This document shows, in pieces, positions 8,483-17,108 of a stretch of DNA of 53,830 bases; the stretch's first letter is position 1, and each line of letters opens with the position of its first letter. A program made the position numbers and the translations under genes. The notes beneath the pieces were generated by a model. The model worked only from the letters and a program-made list of their open reading frames with translations, did not search any database and had not been told where the DNA came from. The DNA is from MFWN01 sp964594115 (GTDB taxonomy: Archaea; Nanobdellota; Nanobdellia; Pacearchaeales; GW2011-AR1), in assembly GCA_964594115.1 (NCBI GenBank), contig CAZQLD010000007.1:1-53830 (forward strand), given 5' to 3'.

Positions 8483-9612
8483 GAACTCTTTCAGATTTTA
8501 ATTTTAAAGATAAAATAGTTTTATTAAGGGCAGATTTGAATTCAGATGTTCATAAAGGGAAGGTTCTTATGTCTGAAAGAATAAGGGAGTCATCTAAAAC
8601 AATTAAGGAGTTGAAGAAGAAAAAGGCAAAAATTGTTGTGATTGCCCATCAAGGAAGACCTGGAAAATCAGATTTTATAAGTTTAGAGCAACACAGTAAA
8701 CTGCTTAATAAATTTGTAAGGATTAAGTTTGTTAAAGATATTGTTGGAAAAAAAGCTCTAAAGGAAATTCAGAGTTTGAAGTCAGGGGAAGCTATTCTTT
8801 TGGAAAATATCAGAAAAGAAAAAGATGAATTTTATCCTGATAAGAAAAATAATAAGCTGATTAAGTTGACAGAAAAGGCGGATATTTATGTTAATGATGC
8901 TTTTTCTGTTTGTCACAGAAAACAGACATCTATTGTTGGATTTCCGCGTCATATGAAGGCGTGTGCAGGCAGATTATTAGAAAAAGAGGCTAGTGCTTTA
9001 AAAAAAATCAAAATTAAAGATTGTCTGTTTATTCTTGGAGGTGCAAAGCCAGAAGAAAATATTAGATTATTGAAAGGCAGGAAAGTTTTAGCCTGCGGAT
9101 TGTTTGGACAGTTATGCTTAATTGCTAAAGGTAAAAATCTAGGAGAACAGAATAAGTATTTAAAAAAAGAAATAAAAAATTATAATAAAATTCTTAAAGA
9201 GTTAAACGGAAAATTAAAGAATGTTGAGACTCCAATTGATTTTGCAGTAAAAATAGGGAATAAAAGAAAGGAGTTAGAGGTTGAGGAGTTTCCAAGTAAG
9301 TATGAGATCTTTGATATAGGAAAGAAAACTATGAAAAGATACACTAAGATTATAAAGAATGCAAGTGCAATTTACATGAAAGGGCCTGCTGGTTATTGTG
9401 CAGATAAAAAATTTTGTAAGGGCACTAAAAAGATTTTGAAGTCTATTGCAAAGAACAGGAATTTTTCTCTTATTGGGGGAGGACATTTGAGTGATGCTGT
9501 TGAGATGTCAGGGATAAATAAGAGAAAGTTTGGCCACATTAGTTTAAGTGGAGGAGCTCTCTTAAGATATATTGCTGGTGAAAAACTACTAGGATTACAG
9601 ATTTTAGAATGA
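8479..9612 (+). CDS. pgk: phosphoglycerate kinase
   Basis: A 377-residue enzyme converting 1,3-bisphosphoglycerate plus ADP to 3-phosphoglycerate plus ATP. RADLNSD (18-24) corresponds to the substrate-binding RxDxN loop, HQGRP near 57 binds phosphate, VNDAF near 138 and GGAKPEEN near 193 are conserved core motifs, and GGGHLSDAVE near the C-terminus is the nucleotide-binding GGG loop. At 377 residues it is slightly shorter than most archaeal PGKs (about 410). It overlaps the upstream DUF5654-like gene by four bases. It is the partner of gapA for the energy-yielding half of glycolysis. Confidence 0.93.
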   Translation: MRTLSDFNFKDKIVLLRADLNSDVHKGKVLMSERIRESSKTIKELKKKKAKIVVIAHQGRPGKSDFISLEQHSKLLNKFVRIKFVKDIVGKKALKEIQSLKSGEAILLENIRKEKDEFYPDKKNNKLIKLTEKADIYVNDAFSVCHRKQTSIVGFPRHMKACAGRLLEKEASALKKIKIKDCLFILGGAKPEENIRLLKGRKVLACGLFGQLCLIAKGKNLGEQNKYLKKEIKNYNKILKELNGKLKNVETPIDFAVKIGNKRKELEVEEFPSKYEIFDIGKKTMKRYTKIIKNASAIYMKGPAGYCADKKFCKGTKKILKSIAKNRNFSLIGGGHLSDAVEMSGINKRKFGHISLSGGALLRYIAGEKLLGLQILE

Positions 9613-9617
9613 AAACC

Positions 9618-9625
9618 TTTATAAT
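9618..9625 (+). promoter_or_regulatory. TATA box for the 9675 small gene
   Basis: AAAACC plus TTTATAAT resembles BRE/TATA. The predicted start near 9645-9650 gives a leader of about 27 bases containing AAAGGAGGG at 9662-9670, an unusually strong ribosome-binding site. Confidence 0.55.
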
Positions 9626-9674
9626 GGGCTTTTTCTTCTAAAGATTAATGAATTTAAACAAAAAGGAGGGAAAA

Positions 9675-9818
9675 ATGCAAGCACAGGCACAAGGAGTGAA
9701 ACCTGCAGCAGACACACAAGCACAACCTGGAGCTAAGAAATCTAAGTGGTGGATATGGTTGATTGTTGTGGTAGTTATTGTTTTACTGATAGCAATTTAT
9801 TATTGGCTTTTAGGTTAG
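9675..9818 (+). CDS. 47-residue single-TM protein
   Basis: ATG at 9675 with AAAGGAGGG five to twelve bases upstream. The first 24 residues are rich in Gln, Ala and Pro (MQAQAQG...), then KKSKWW, then one hydrophobic segment of about 22 residues ending in YYWLLG. An extended low-complexity N-terminus followed by a C-terminal anchor is common among small DPANN proteins of unknown function. The strong TATA box and Shine-Dalgarno site argue that it is expressed, possibly at a high level. Confidence 0.7.
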   Translation: MQAQAQGVKPAADTQAQPGAKKSKWWIWLIVVVVIVLLIAIYYWLLG

Positions 9819-9894
9819 AAAACAAAATCTTTATACTGGGATTAAATGATGAGATTTTTGTAGCTTGTTTTTTTTAATTGTTAGTATCTAAAAA

Positions 9895-10827
9895 ATGGAT
9901 GAAATTTATTCCTTAGTAGAAAAATTTCCAGAAAAAATAAAGGATTCTTATGAAACTGAAGTTTTGAGAAGCAATAAGAACTTTGAGGGGATTGTTTTTG
10001 TTGGAATGGGTGGGAATTATATTGCTGGACTTGTTTTAAAAGAGATTTTAAGAAAAGAAATCAGTGTAGAAGTCTGCCAAAGCAGTGAAATTTTACTTGA
10101 TTATAAGACTCTGGTTATTTTAACAAGCTATTCTGGTAACACCAAAGAAGTTGTTGATATTTTTGATAAACTGAAAGACAGAGGAAATATTCTTGTTGTT
10201 ACATCAGGAGGAGAATTATTAAAAAAGGCAAAAAAGAAAAAAGTTAAACTAATAAAAATTCCTTCAGATATTCATCAAAGATTTACATTTGCAGAGTGTT
10301 TCTTTCCTATCTTAAAGTATCTAGAGAATTCTGGAATGATTAAAAGCAAGAAAAAGATAGTTAAGAGGATAGTTATGACACTGAAGAAAAACAAAAAAAT
10401 TATAGAAGAAGATGCAATTCAATTAGCTTTTAGGTTAAAGAATGAGAACCCTTTGTTTTATGCTTCTCAGTATTTTTATCCTGCTGCTTATAGGATGCAG
10501 ACAGCAATAGAAGAAGATGTGAAAATAATTTGTCATGCAAATAAAATTACTGAACTTTTTCATAATGAGTTAGAAGCCTTGCCAGCAAGTTACTTCTTTC
10601 CTGTATTAATTTTAGATAAAAAAGAGATTCAACCTTTTGTAAAACAGGTGAAATTTTTTAAAAAACACATTAAAGATTTTTACGAGATTGGTTATGGAAA
10701 ATATTCTAAGGAAGAAAGGATGTTTTTAATTTTTTATTTTGTTGATTTTCTAGGATATCATCTCTCTAGACTAAAAGATACAGATATTGGAGAGACTCCA
10801 TTATCAGATAAAATTAAAAAGATGTAA
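9895..10827 (+). CDS. bifunctional phosphoglucose/phosphomannose isomerase
   Basis: A 310-residue SIS-domain protein of the archaeal bifunctional PGI/PMI family, interconverting glucose 6-phosphate, fructose 6-phosphate and mannose 6-phosphate. GMGGNYIAGL (37-46) and SYSGNTKE (78-85) are the sugar-phosphate binding loops and TSGGE follows near 118. LFHNELEALP near 223 holds the catalytic His-Asn-Glu signature of this family. Length fits. A TATA-like TTTATACT lies at 9830-9837. It is followed after 14 bases by the glycosidase gene, so the pair probably forms an operon feeding glucose units into glycolysis. Confidence 0.9.
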   Translation: MDEIYSLVEKFPEKIKDSYETEVLRSNKNFEGIVFVGMGGNYIAGLVLKEILRKEISVEVCQSSEILLDYKTLVILTSYSGNTKEVVDIFDKLKDRGNILVVTSGGELLKKAKKKKVKLIKIPSDIHQRFTFAECFFPILKYLENSGMIKSKKKIVKRIVMTLKKNKKIIEEDAIQLAFRLKNENPLFYASQYFYPAAYRMQTAIEEDVKIICHANKITELFHNELEALPASYFFPVLILDKKEIQPFVKQVKFFKKHIKDFYEIGYGKYSKEERMFLIFYFVDFLGYHLSRLKDTDIGETPLSDKIKKM

Positions 10828-10841
10828 TTATTCGTAAGAGA

Positions 10842-11963
10842 ATGAAAAAAGAGACGCAGATAGATAAGGCTTATAAAGAGGCAATAGAAACAATAAAAGG
10901 GTGTTTTACTCAGTATGGATTGTTTGCTTCTGGTGGAAAAAAAGGATATAGGGGTGTATGGAGCAGAGACAGTTTTATCACATTTCTTGGGGGAAGTTTG
11001 TTAGAAGGAAAGGATAAAGAGCTGTTTAGAAAAGCTTTTAAAAAAAGTTTGGAAATTCTAGGAAGGTATCAGAGCAAGAATGGGCAGATACCAAATGCAG
11101 TTCATAGTTTTGAGAGAAAAAAACCAATAGTAGATTATCTTTCTATTGATTCTAGCTTATGGTTTATAATTGGGCATTATGTTTATAAGAAAAGATATGG
11201 TTCTTCTTTTTTTAAAAAACATAAAGAAAATATTAAAAGAGCAGTTACCTGGCTTTCTTATCAGGATGTTGGAGAAGATCTAATGCTTGAGCAGCTTCCT
11301 ACGACAGACTGGCAAGATGCTTTTCCCCATAAATACGGGCGTGCAATAAACACGCAGGTTCTATATTATAAAGTTTTAAAATTAATCAAAGAAGGGGGAA
11401 AGGCAAGAAAATTAAAATTTTTAGTTAACAAAAGTGAAGAAACAAAATTATGGAACGGAGAGTTTTATATCCCCTACAGGTGGAAGAGTCATGGAAAATA
11501 TATTGAGATTGGAGACTGGTTTGATTCTTTAGGTAATCTCCTTGCTATTGTTTTTGGTTTTGCATCAAAAAAACAGGCAGAGAGTATTATTTCTCATATT
11601 CAGAAAAAGAAAATCAACAAGCCTTATCCTGTTAAGGCAATCTTTCCTCCAATTAAAAAAGGAAGTATGTACTGGAAAAATTATTATCTGGATTGTGAGG
11701 CTGGAAAGCCTTTTCATTATTTAAACGCGGGAATCTGGACTTATATTGGAGGATTTTATGTTCTTGCTTTAATCAAGCTTAAAAAATTTGAAGAAGCTAA
11801 AAAAGAGCTAAAGAAGCTTGCAGAAGCAAACCTAAAAGGTAATAAGTTTCCTGAATGGATAGATCCTATAATAAAGAAAACTCATGGAAAACTGCAAGCA
11901 TGGAGTGCAGGAGTGTACATGCTTGCTTATGAATCATTAAAAAAGAAAAAAGTCTTGGTTTAA
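10842..11963 (+). CDS. six-hairpin glycosidase (debranching/GH15-63-100-like)
   Basis: A 373-residue alpha/alpha-barrel glycosidase-like protein. WSRDS at 40-44 matches the (alpha/alpha)6 clan signature, TTDWQDAFP near 157 gives an Asp pair suited to acid/base catalysis, and the end reads FPEWIDPI...LQAWSAGVYMLA, typical of the last helices of amylo-alpha-1,6-glucosidase, GH63 and GH100 proteins. There is no signal peptide, so it is cytoplasmic. It could release glucose from an intracellular polyglucan or oligosaccharide. Exact substrate is unresolved. It follows the PGI/PMI gene by 14 bases. Family level is fairly secure; specificity is not. Confidence 0.75.
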   Translation: MKKETQIDKAYKEAIETIKGCFTQYGLFASGGKKGYRGVWSRDSFITFLGGSLLEGKDKELFRKAFKKSLEILGRYQSKNGQIPNAVHSFERKKPIVDYLSIDSSLWFIIGHYVYKKRYGSSFFKKHKENIKRAVTWLSYQDVGEDLMLEQLPTTDWQDAFPHKYGRAINTQVLYYKVLKLIKEGGKARKLKFLVNKSEETKLWNGEFYIPYRWKSHGKYIEIGDWFDSLGNLLAIVFGFASKKQAESIISHIQKKKINKPYPVKAIFPPIKKGSMYWKNYYLDCEAGKPFHYLNAGIWTYIGGFYVLALIKLKKFEEAKKELKKLAEANLKGNKFPEWIDPIIKKTHGKLQAWSAGVYMLAYESLKKKKVLV

Positions 11964-12244
11964 TTATTAGTAAAATTTTTAAATACCCTGAAGATTGTCT
12001 TGATGAGGTGGGAGTGCCTCAGACACTTATTCTTAGAAAATTAAGATGATAAAAATAACTAGAAAAGCTATAGATTCTGTTTTAGAAGAAATAGTAAGGG
12101 AATATGAAAGAGAAAGTAGAACAAGAAAAAACTTTTTTATATGACTATATTACTAGTGGAGTTATATGTCTCTAAGAATTTTATGCTGATAAAGGGCAAT
12201 TAATTAGGGCAGGCTATAAAAGTGGAGCATATCTTACTTTTCGA
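11964..12244. other. intergenic region with two TATA boxes and decayed-looking reading frames
   Basis: A TATA-like TTTTTAAATA lies near 11978-11987 and a second, GGCTATAAAAG, at 12211-12221. A 32-codon frame starts at ATG 12046 (MIKITRKAIDSVLEEI...) and ends at 12144. Another frame from ATG 12104 runs 23 codons to TAA 12173-12175 and then stays open, in the same phase, into the gene at 12245. The residues encoded after the TAA (KGQLIRAGYKSGAYLTF) look like real protein, so part of this stretch may be remnant coding sequence. I see no RNA gene. Confidence 0.5.
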
Positions 12245-12535
12245 ATGATAGAAGCGCAATTAAGTTTAGACAAACAGCAATCTCCAGAGATAATTGAGGA
12301 TGATATAAAAAAAGCAACTGAGGATGTGAAGGTTATTACAAGTATGGAAGTAAGTGATGTTTCTTTGGCAAAAATAGCTCAAGTCAGGGAGGAAAACACT
12401 GAATTTGGAGATTATGTAATTAATTATATAGAACATCAAGCACCTAATGAGATGATATCAAGAGGGTTTGCATTAGGGGTTGTAACAACTTATTCTGTTT
12501 ATGAACAAGCTTTTAAGAGATTGAAAAGTGCTTGA
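12245..12535 (+). CDS. hypothetical helical protein, possibly 5'-truncated
   Basis: A 96-residue acidic, mostly helical protein with no recognised domain. The C-terminus reads SRGFALGVVTTYSVYEQAF. ATG 12245 lies 28 bases after a TATA box (12214-12221), consistent with a leaderless mRNA. However, the same frame upstream is protein-like back to an in-frame TAA at 12173-12175, and would extend to an ATG at 12104. So the gene is either a short leaderless gene or the 3' part of a longer gene interrupted by a stop. It is convergent with the glycosyltransferase gene. Confidence 0.5.
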   Translation: MIEAQLSLDKQQSPEIIEDDIKKATEDVKVITSMEVSDVSLAKIAQVREENTEFGDYVINYIEHQAPNEMISRGFALGVVTTYSVYEQAFKRLKSA

Positions 12536-12546
12536 AATTAGAATTC

Positions 12547-13686
12547 TTACTTAAGATTAAGTCTTTCTTTAGTTATATCCAACATTTTTTTGGAGATATC
12601 CCTATAGTCGAGATTTTTAAGGACATGCTCTCTTGCCTGCTTTCCCATTTTTTCACACAAATCAGGGTTTGTTAGAAGTTTTAATGTGAGTTTTTTTACG
12701 TCATTAACATCTGCCCTGTATGCAAAAGTCTTTGGAGGATCAAATTTCACCATTTCTTTTTTCTTAAAACCCATCCAGGGATAAACCCACTCTTCATCTA
12801 GCATTATTTCTTCTCCAACCTTAGCCAAGAAACCTGTTTTATTGTGGATTATTGTTTCTCCTGGACCCATTTTATTTATTGATATTACTGGCTTTCCGCA
12901 GGACATAGCCTCAACTTGTATCATGCCAAAGCCCTCAAGTCTAGAGGGTGCTGCATAAATATCTGCAGCGTTTAGAAGATGAACCATAAACTCTTGTGAG
13001 AATTCATCATCCATGAAAATTACTTTATTGCCTATACCAAGTTCTTCAGCGAGCTTTTGTTCTTCTCCTCTCCAGTCCTCTGCACATTCGCTTGGCCAGG
13101 ATTTGCATACATATTTCCAGTCTTTAAATTCTTTATCAACCTCTGCTAGAGCCTCAATCATTTCCTGTGCTCCTTTTGATGTAACATCCCCTCCAACTGT
13201 TAGAATCATTTTTTCATTATCTTTTACTCCAAATACTTTTCTCATGGCTTTGTTATATCTTTTGTTGTTAGTAGGTTTGAATAAGTTTGTGTCAACTCCT
13301 ATGTGCATTGGAACTATCTTGCTTACATCGATGCCATCTCTCTTATAAATGTCCTTGACCCACTGGCTTGTTGTGAACATTAAGTCCAGCTGATCGAATT
13401 CTTTTTGATAATTTGCCACCCAACCATCAGAATTAAACCATGGAACAGGATTGATTTTGTGTTTTAATGGTTCCTGAACAATCTCAGGAACATTGCCCCA
13501 GAATCCTATACCAAAAGAAACATCTGGTTTGTAGTATTTTAGATAGAAATTTTTCTGTAAACTGTCTTTAAAATGACAGGGCAAGGCCTCATGATTAGAA
13601 TCCAATATCCCCCTGTAGAGTAAATCTCCCTGAAGACTTTGGCCATCAGGTTCAGGGGGGTAAGCATAAAGTACTACGCACCTCAT
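12547..13686 (-). CDS. GT4 family glycosyltransferase
   Basis: A 379-residue GT-B fold glycosyltransferase. The N-terminal acceptor half begins VVLYAYPPEPDG; the C-terminal donor half begins near ILTVGGDVTSKGA (about 165) and contains the E-x7-E signature in RLEGFGMIQVEAMSCGKP (about 264-281), then GPGE..I and GFLAKVGEE loops typical of retaining family 4 enzymes. The donor is probably a nucleotide sugar. It overlaps the upstream PIG-L deacetylase gene by four bases (ATGA), a pairing seen in pathways that add a HexNAc and then deacetylate it (mycothiol, bacillithiol, GPI-like). No signal peptide, so cytoplasmic face. Confidence 0.88.
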   Translation of the reverse strand: MRCVVLYAYPPEPDGQSLQGDLLYRGILDSNHEALPCHFKDSLQKNFYLKYYKPDVSFGIGFWGNVPEIVQEPLKHKINPVPWFNSDGWVANYQKEFDQLDLMFTTSQWVKDIYKRDGIDVSKIVPMHIGVDTNLFKPTNNKRYNKAMRKVFGVKDNEKMILTVGGDVTSKGAQEMIEALAEVDKEFKDWKYVCKSWPSECAEDWRGEEQKLAEELGIGNKVIFMDDEFSQEFMVHLLNAADIYAAPSRLEGFGMIQVEAMSCGKPVISINKMGPGETIIHNKTGFLAKVGEEIMLDEEWVYPWMGFKKKEMVKFDPPKTFAYRADVNDVKKLTLKLLTNPDLCEKMGKQAREHVLKNLDYRDISKKMLDITKERLNLK

Positions 13687-14285
13687 ATTTTTTCTTTGAC
13701 TTTAAATGTTTCTTTATTTTTTGAACACATATCTTCAAAGCTGTTTTGTTTAAAGCGATAAATCCCTTTAATCAAATATTTTTTTTTCATAAAACAAACA
13801 TCTTTCAACTTTATAAACTTATCTGAATTTTTGTTCGGACAACAGAAAGCTCCTTTCATAGTGTAAGAGAAGAACAAAACCTCTTTCGCAATCAAATCGC
13901 GTGCGTTCAGCATTTTAACAACTGCTTTATGAACATCAATATGTCTCTTGTGCCCGTACTCTCCATTCAGTCCATGAGTAAAGATATAACCATAGCTTTT
14001 TCCGTCGATAAATTGCTTAATTCTTTTTATAATCTCTTCTGCTTTAATCTCATTTAGCTTTTCATCTTCCAAGTCAGATATGAAACATCTTGCTTTCAAA
14101 ATCCTACACACTCTTGCAAACTTTGGAGCGCGATCTGGATCGTCTTTTCTGCACAGACTGATGATTGTTGTATCCCACTTGTCTTTGTTCATCAGAAGAG
14201 TTCCTCCCATCCAGATTGTCTCATCATCTGGATGAGCGATGATCACCAAGACTTTTTTCTTTCTTACCTTTTTTTTCATAAGCAT
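13683..14285 (-). CDS. PIG-L/LmbE-family deacetylase
   Basis: A protein of about 200 residues with the zinc motif AHPDDE near 17-22 and the second zinc ligand region GHKRHIDVH near 113-121, the two hallmarks of PIG-L N-acetylglucosaminyl deacetylases. It should remove acetyl from an N-acetylhexosamine conjugate. The frame opens with several candidate starts; ATG 14285 or ATG 14279 are preferred over an upstream TTG, and 14279 lies 26 bases from a TTTATC box. It is translationally coupled to the following GT4 gene, so the two likely act on the same glycan. Confidence 0.87.
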   Translation of the reverse strand: MLMKKKVRKKKVLVIIAHPDDETIWMGGTLLMNKDKWDTTIISLCRKDDPDRAPKFARVCRILKARCFISDLEDEKLNEIKAEEIIKRIKQFIDGKSYGYIFTHGLNGEYGHKRHIDVHKAVVKMLNARDLIAKEVLFFSYTMKGAFCCPNKNSDKFIKLKDVCFMKKKYLIKGIYRFKQNSFEDMCSKNKETFKVKEKI

Positions 14286-14374
14286 CAAAAGGTTTTTAAT
14301 TAGATAAATCTTTCTATAATCATAAAATTTAGAAAGAGAAAACTAGGAGAGAGACTGGACAAAAAAGAGGTCAG

Positions 14375-15283
14375 ATGAAATTTGATGTTGTTACTTTTGG
14401 AGGTGCAGTTGTGGATGTTTTTGTAGGCACAGACTTAGCTGAAAGAGGCAAGTTCATCGCATATCCGGTTGGAAGCAAGATTTTGATTAAAGATTTGAGA
14501 TTTGATATTGGGGGAGGAGGGACAAATTCTGCTGTTGCATTCTCCAGACTTGGACTAAAGACAGGATGGATTGGAAAAGTTGGAGATGATAATCCAGGGA
14601 AAAGCATATTGAATTTAATGAAAGAAGAGAATGTAAAGTTTCTTGGAAAGGTCGAAAGAGGAGGTCTAAGTGGTTTTTCAATTGTTTTGGATAGCAAGGA
14701 AAATAACCGGACAGTTTTAACTTATAGGGGGGAGAATAACAATTTCTCTTTGGGGGAGATTAATTTAAGAAAATTAAAAACAAAGTGGGTTTATTACTCT
14801 TCTGCCCTAGGGGAGAGTTTTAAAACACAGAGGAGGCTCGCACCAATTTTAAAAAGAAAAAACATTAAGATAGCTTTTAATCCTGGTTCTTACTTGATTG
14901 AAAAGAAAAACTTGAAACATCTTTTGAAGTTTGTGAATATTCTTACTTTAAACAAAGAAGAAGCTCAAACACTCGCAAAAAAGAAGAAAAAGGTTATTGA
15001 AGCGCTTCATAAAATAATTAGTAAAGAAGGCATAGTAGTTATCACAGACAGAAATAATAAAATTCAGGCGTTTGATGGCAAGAGAAAGTATTCTCTTCAG
15101 CCAAATGAGATAAAGGTGGTGGAAAGAACAGGGGCAGGTGATGCTTTTGCTTCTGGATTTGTTGCCGGAATAATTGTAGGAATGAGTATTGAGCAAGCTC
15201 TTAAATTAGGGCTAAAAGAATCAGAAGCTGTTATTAGGTATCTCGGAGCTAAAAATAATTTATTGAGAATGAGAATTAATTAG
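14375..15283 (+). CDS. PfkB/ribokinase-family sugar kinase
   Basis: A 302-residue PfkB-family carbohydrate kinase. The glycine-rich substrate loop GGGGTNSAVAFSRLG lies at about 46-60 and the ATP/anion-hole signature RTGAGDAFASGF at about 250-261 supplies the catalytic Asp. Position just before FBP aldolase and TIM, and the absence of any other phosphofructokinase in the window, suggest phosphorylation of fructose 6-phosphate, but PfkB kinases also act on ribose, nucleosides and other sugars. It has a weak GAGGT ribosome-binding site. Transcription is rightward with the two following glycolytic genes, each separated by a short promoter-bearing gap. Confidence 0.85.
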   Translation: MKFDVVTFGGAVVDVFVGTDLAERGKFIAYPVGSKILIKDLRFDIGGGGTNSAVAFSRLGLKTGWIGKVGDDNPGKSILNLMKEENVKFLGKVERGGLSGFSIVLDSKENNRTVLTYRGENNNFSLGEINLRKLKTKWVYYSSALGESFKTQRRLAPILKRKNIKIAFNPGSYLIEKKNLKHLLKFVNILTLNKEEAQTLAKKKKKVIEALHKIISKEGIVVITDRNNKIQAFDGKRKYSLQPNEIKVVERTGAGDAFASGFVAGIIVGMSIEQALKLGLKESEAVIRYLGAKNNLLRMRIN

Positions 15284-15290
15284 AGGGATA

Positions 15291-15300
15291 GATTTATAAA
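15291..15300 (+). promoter_or_regulatory. TATA box for the aldolase gene
   Basis: GATTTATAAA directly after the PfkB-kinase stop. Transcription would start near 15322, with a GAGG ribosome-binding site before the ATG at 15346. A second TATA-like GTTTATAAAA at 15318-15327 could give a leaderless alternative. Confidence 0.5.
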
Positions 15301-15345
15301 ATACAGTTCTCTTTTAAGTTTATAAAAAGAGGCAAAATAAAAAAG

Positions 15346-16095
15346 ATGGTTGGTTTAAATAAGATAGCAAAAAAAGGAAAGGCTCTTTTTTTAGCTTATG
15401 ACCAGGGATTAGAGCATGGGCCTAGTGATTTTAATGATAAGAATGTAGACCCCTTGTATATTTTTGAATTGGCTAAGAAAGGAGGATGTACAGCTATTGT
15501 TCTTCAAAAGGGCATTGTTGAAAAGTACAGGGAAGAATTAAAGAAATTTAAGATTCCTTTAATAATGAAATTAAATGGAAAGACAAATTTATTTAGAGGA
15601 GACCCAATATCCAGACAGTTGTGCACTGTTAAAGAAGCAATTAAACTAGGAGCAAGTGCAGTAGGTTTTACAATCTATATTGGAAGCCAGCATGAAGGGA
15701 ATATGTTATCAGATTTTGAAAATATTCAAAGAGAGGCGCATAAAAGAGGACTTCCTGTTGTTGCATGGGTATATGCAAGAGGAAGTTCTGTTAGAATAAA
15801 GCCTTCTGGGGAATTAATGGCATATGCTGCAAGGACAGGATTAGAGATTGGAGCAGATATTATTAAGATAAAGTATGATGGGAATTTTAAAAGTCTGAAA
15901 TGGGCTGTGGAGTCTGCTGGAAGAACAAAAGTAGTAATTGCCGGAGGTCTTAAAAAAGACCAAAAACTTTTTTTAAAGCAGGTCAAGGACATTATGAATG
16001 CAGGAGCTATTGGATTAGCTGTTGGAAGAAATATCTGGCAGAATAAAGACCCTTATGCTGTTATTAAGCAAGTTAGGAAAATAATGTGGGGATAA
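15346..16095 (+). CDS. archaeal class I fructose-1,6-bisphosphate aldolase
   Basis: A 249-residue DhnA-type (archaeal class Ia) aldolase. LAYDQGLEHGP at 17-27 is the conserved N-terminal active-site loop. The Schiff-base lysine is probably Lys174 in DIIKIKY (171-177), and the phosphate-binding loops AGGLKK (199-204) and AVGRNIW near the C-terminus are present. It cleaves fructose 1,6-bisphosphate into dihydroxyacetone phosphate and glyceraldehyde 3-phosphate. Length is normal. It is followed after 27 bases by TIM, which interconverts its two products. Confidence 0.92.
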   Translation: MVGLNKIAKKGKALFLAYDQGLEHGPSDFNDKNVDPLYIFELAKKGGCTAIVLQKGIVEKYREELKKFKIPLIMKLNGKTNLFRGDPISRQLCTVKEAIKLGASAVGFTIYIGSQHEGNMLSDFENIQREAHKRGLPVVAWVYARGSSVRIKPSGELMAYAARTGLEIGADIIKIKYDGNFKSLKWAVESAGRTKVVIAGGLKKDQKLFLKQVKDIMNAGAIGLAVGRNIWQNKDPYAVIKQVRKIMWG

Positions 16096-16122
16096 GACCA
16101 TTAATAATTTTACAAATAGAAA

Positions 16123-16749
16123 ATGAAGCCTCTAATTGTTGTTAATTTTAAAACATATAAGCAAGGTAAAGATGCTATTAAATTAGCTAAGGTAATTGAG
16201 AGAGTTGACAGCAAGATAATTGTTGGGGTCCAGGCAAGTGATATTTATGAGATTACTAAGAGAACAAAATTAAAGGTTTATGCACAGCATGTTGATTATT
16301 TTAAACCAGGAAGGCATACTGGTTTTATTATTCCAGAGGCAGTTAAGAGGGATAAGGCTGTTGGAAGTTTTCTTAATCATTCTGAGCATAAATTAAGTTT
16401 AAGAGCAATAAAGAAGACAATCAAGAGATGCAAACAAGTAGGATTAAAGACAATGGTTTTTGCAAGAGACTTGAGAGAAGCAAGAAAAATTCAAAAAATG
16501 AAGCCAGACTATCTTATTGTTGAGCCTCCTGAATTGGTTGCAGGAAAGATTTCAGTAAGTAAAGCTAAGCCAGAATTAATAGAGAAGATTGCCAAGAAGC
16601 TAAAAATGAAATTTTTAGTTGGCGCAGGAATTAAGACAAAAGAAGATATTAAGATTGCCATGAAGCTTGGTGCTTCAGGGATTGCTGTTAGTTCTGCTGT
16701 GACTAAATCAAGAAATCCTAGAAAAAAGCTAAAAAGCCTGTTAAAATAG
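16123..16749 (+). CDS. tpiA: triosephosphate isomerase, archaeal type
   Basis: A 208-residue TIM, shorter than the 250-residue bacterial enzyme, as in archaea. NFKTY (8-12) holds the catalytic Lys10, NHSEHK contains His86, VEPPELVAG contains Glu134, and GAGIKTKEDI near 183 binds the substrate phosphate. It interconverts dihydroxyacetone phosphate and glyceraldehyde 3-phosphate. It lies 27 bases downstream of the aldolase gene in the same direction and is convergent with the hypothetical gene at 16751. Confidence 0.92.
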   Translation: MKPLIVVNFKTYKQGKDAIKLAKVIERVDSKIIVGVQASDIYEITKRTKLKVYAQHVDYFKPGRHTGFIIPEAVKRDKAVGSFLNHSEHKLSLRAIKKTIKRCKQVGLKTMVFARDLREARKIQKMKPDYLIVEPPELVAGKISVSKAKPELIEKIAKKLKMKFLVGAGIKTKEDIKIAMKLGASGIAVSSAVTKSRNPRKKLKSLLK

Positions 16750-16750
16750 G

Positions 16751-17062
16751 TTAATTTATTCTGTGAACAAGATCTTTTGGATTCACTTTAATCGAGCATA
16801 TTTCTCCAGTTGAGCTATCTCTTATGCCAACAGTGGCTGTATCCTTTGCCCTATCAATAAAAACAGTATCTATACTGACAACTGTTTTATGACCGTATCT
16901 TTGAACAACTCTTCTTTTATCAACAATTACTGCTTGCTTATTTGTCAGTAATTCAGCAAAAGAATCTTTTTCTCTTCCTATTGGAATTATAATAACTTCA
17001 TTAGGAAAATTAAGATAAGTAGCGGAATAAGACGTACATTTTAAATATGGCCTCATAAACAT
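16751..17062 (-). CDS. hypothetical beta-rich protein
   Basis: A protein of about 103 residues with many short beta strands (EVIIIPIG, QAVIVDKRRVV, TVVSIDTVFID, TATVGIRD, EICSIKVNP). The layout recalls a small beta-barrel nucleic-acid or ligand-binding fold, but I do not recognise the family. ATG 17062 lies 25 bases from a TTATAAACC box (about 17081-17090), which fits a leaderless start; an upstream TTG is less likely. It is convergent with tpiA, with one base between stop codons. Confidence 0.55.
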   Translation of the reverse strand: MFMRPYLKCTSYSATYLNFPNEVIIIPIGREKDSFAELLTNKQAVIVDKRRVVQRYGHKTVVSIDTVFIDRAKDTATVGIRDSSTGEICSIKVNPKDLVHRIN

Positions 17063-17108
17063 GAACAACTCATTGTTTTAGGGTTTATAAGAATTGCTAT
17101 TTGCTTTT

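Noticed and set aside
12046..12144. Start of a JAMM/Mov34-like protein (MIKITRKAIDSVLEEI)
   Set aside because: Only 32 codons, no metal-binding HxH or GxxxG region follows in any frame; the resemblance is too short.
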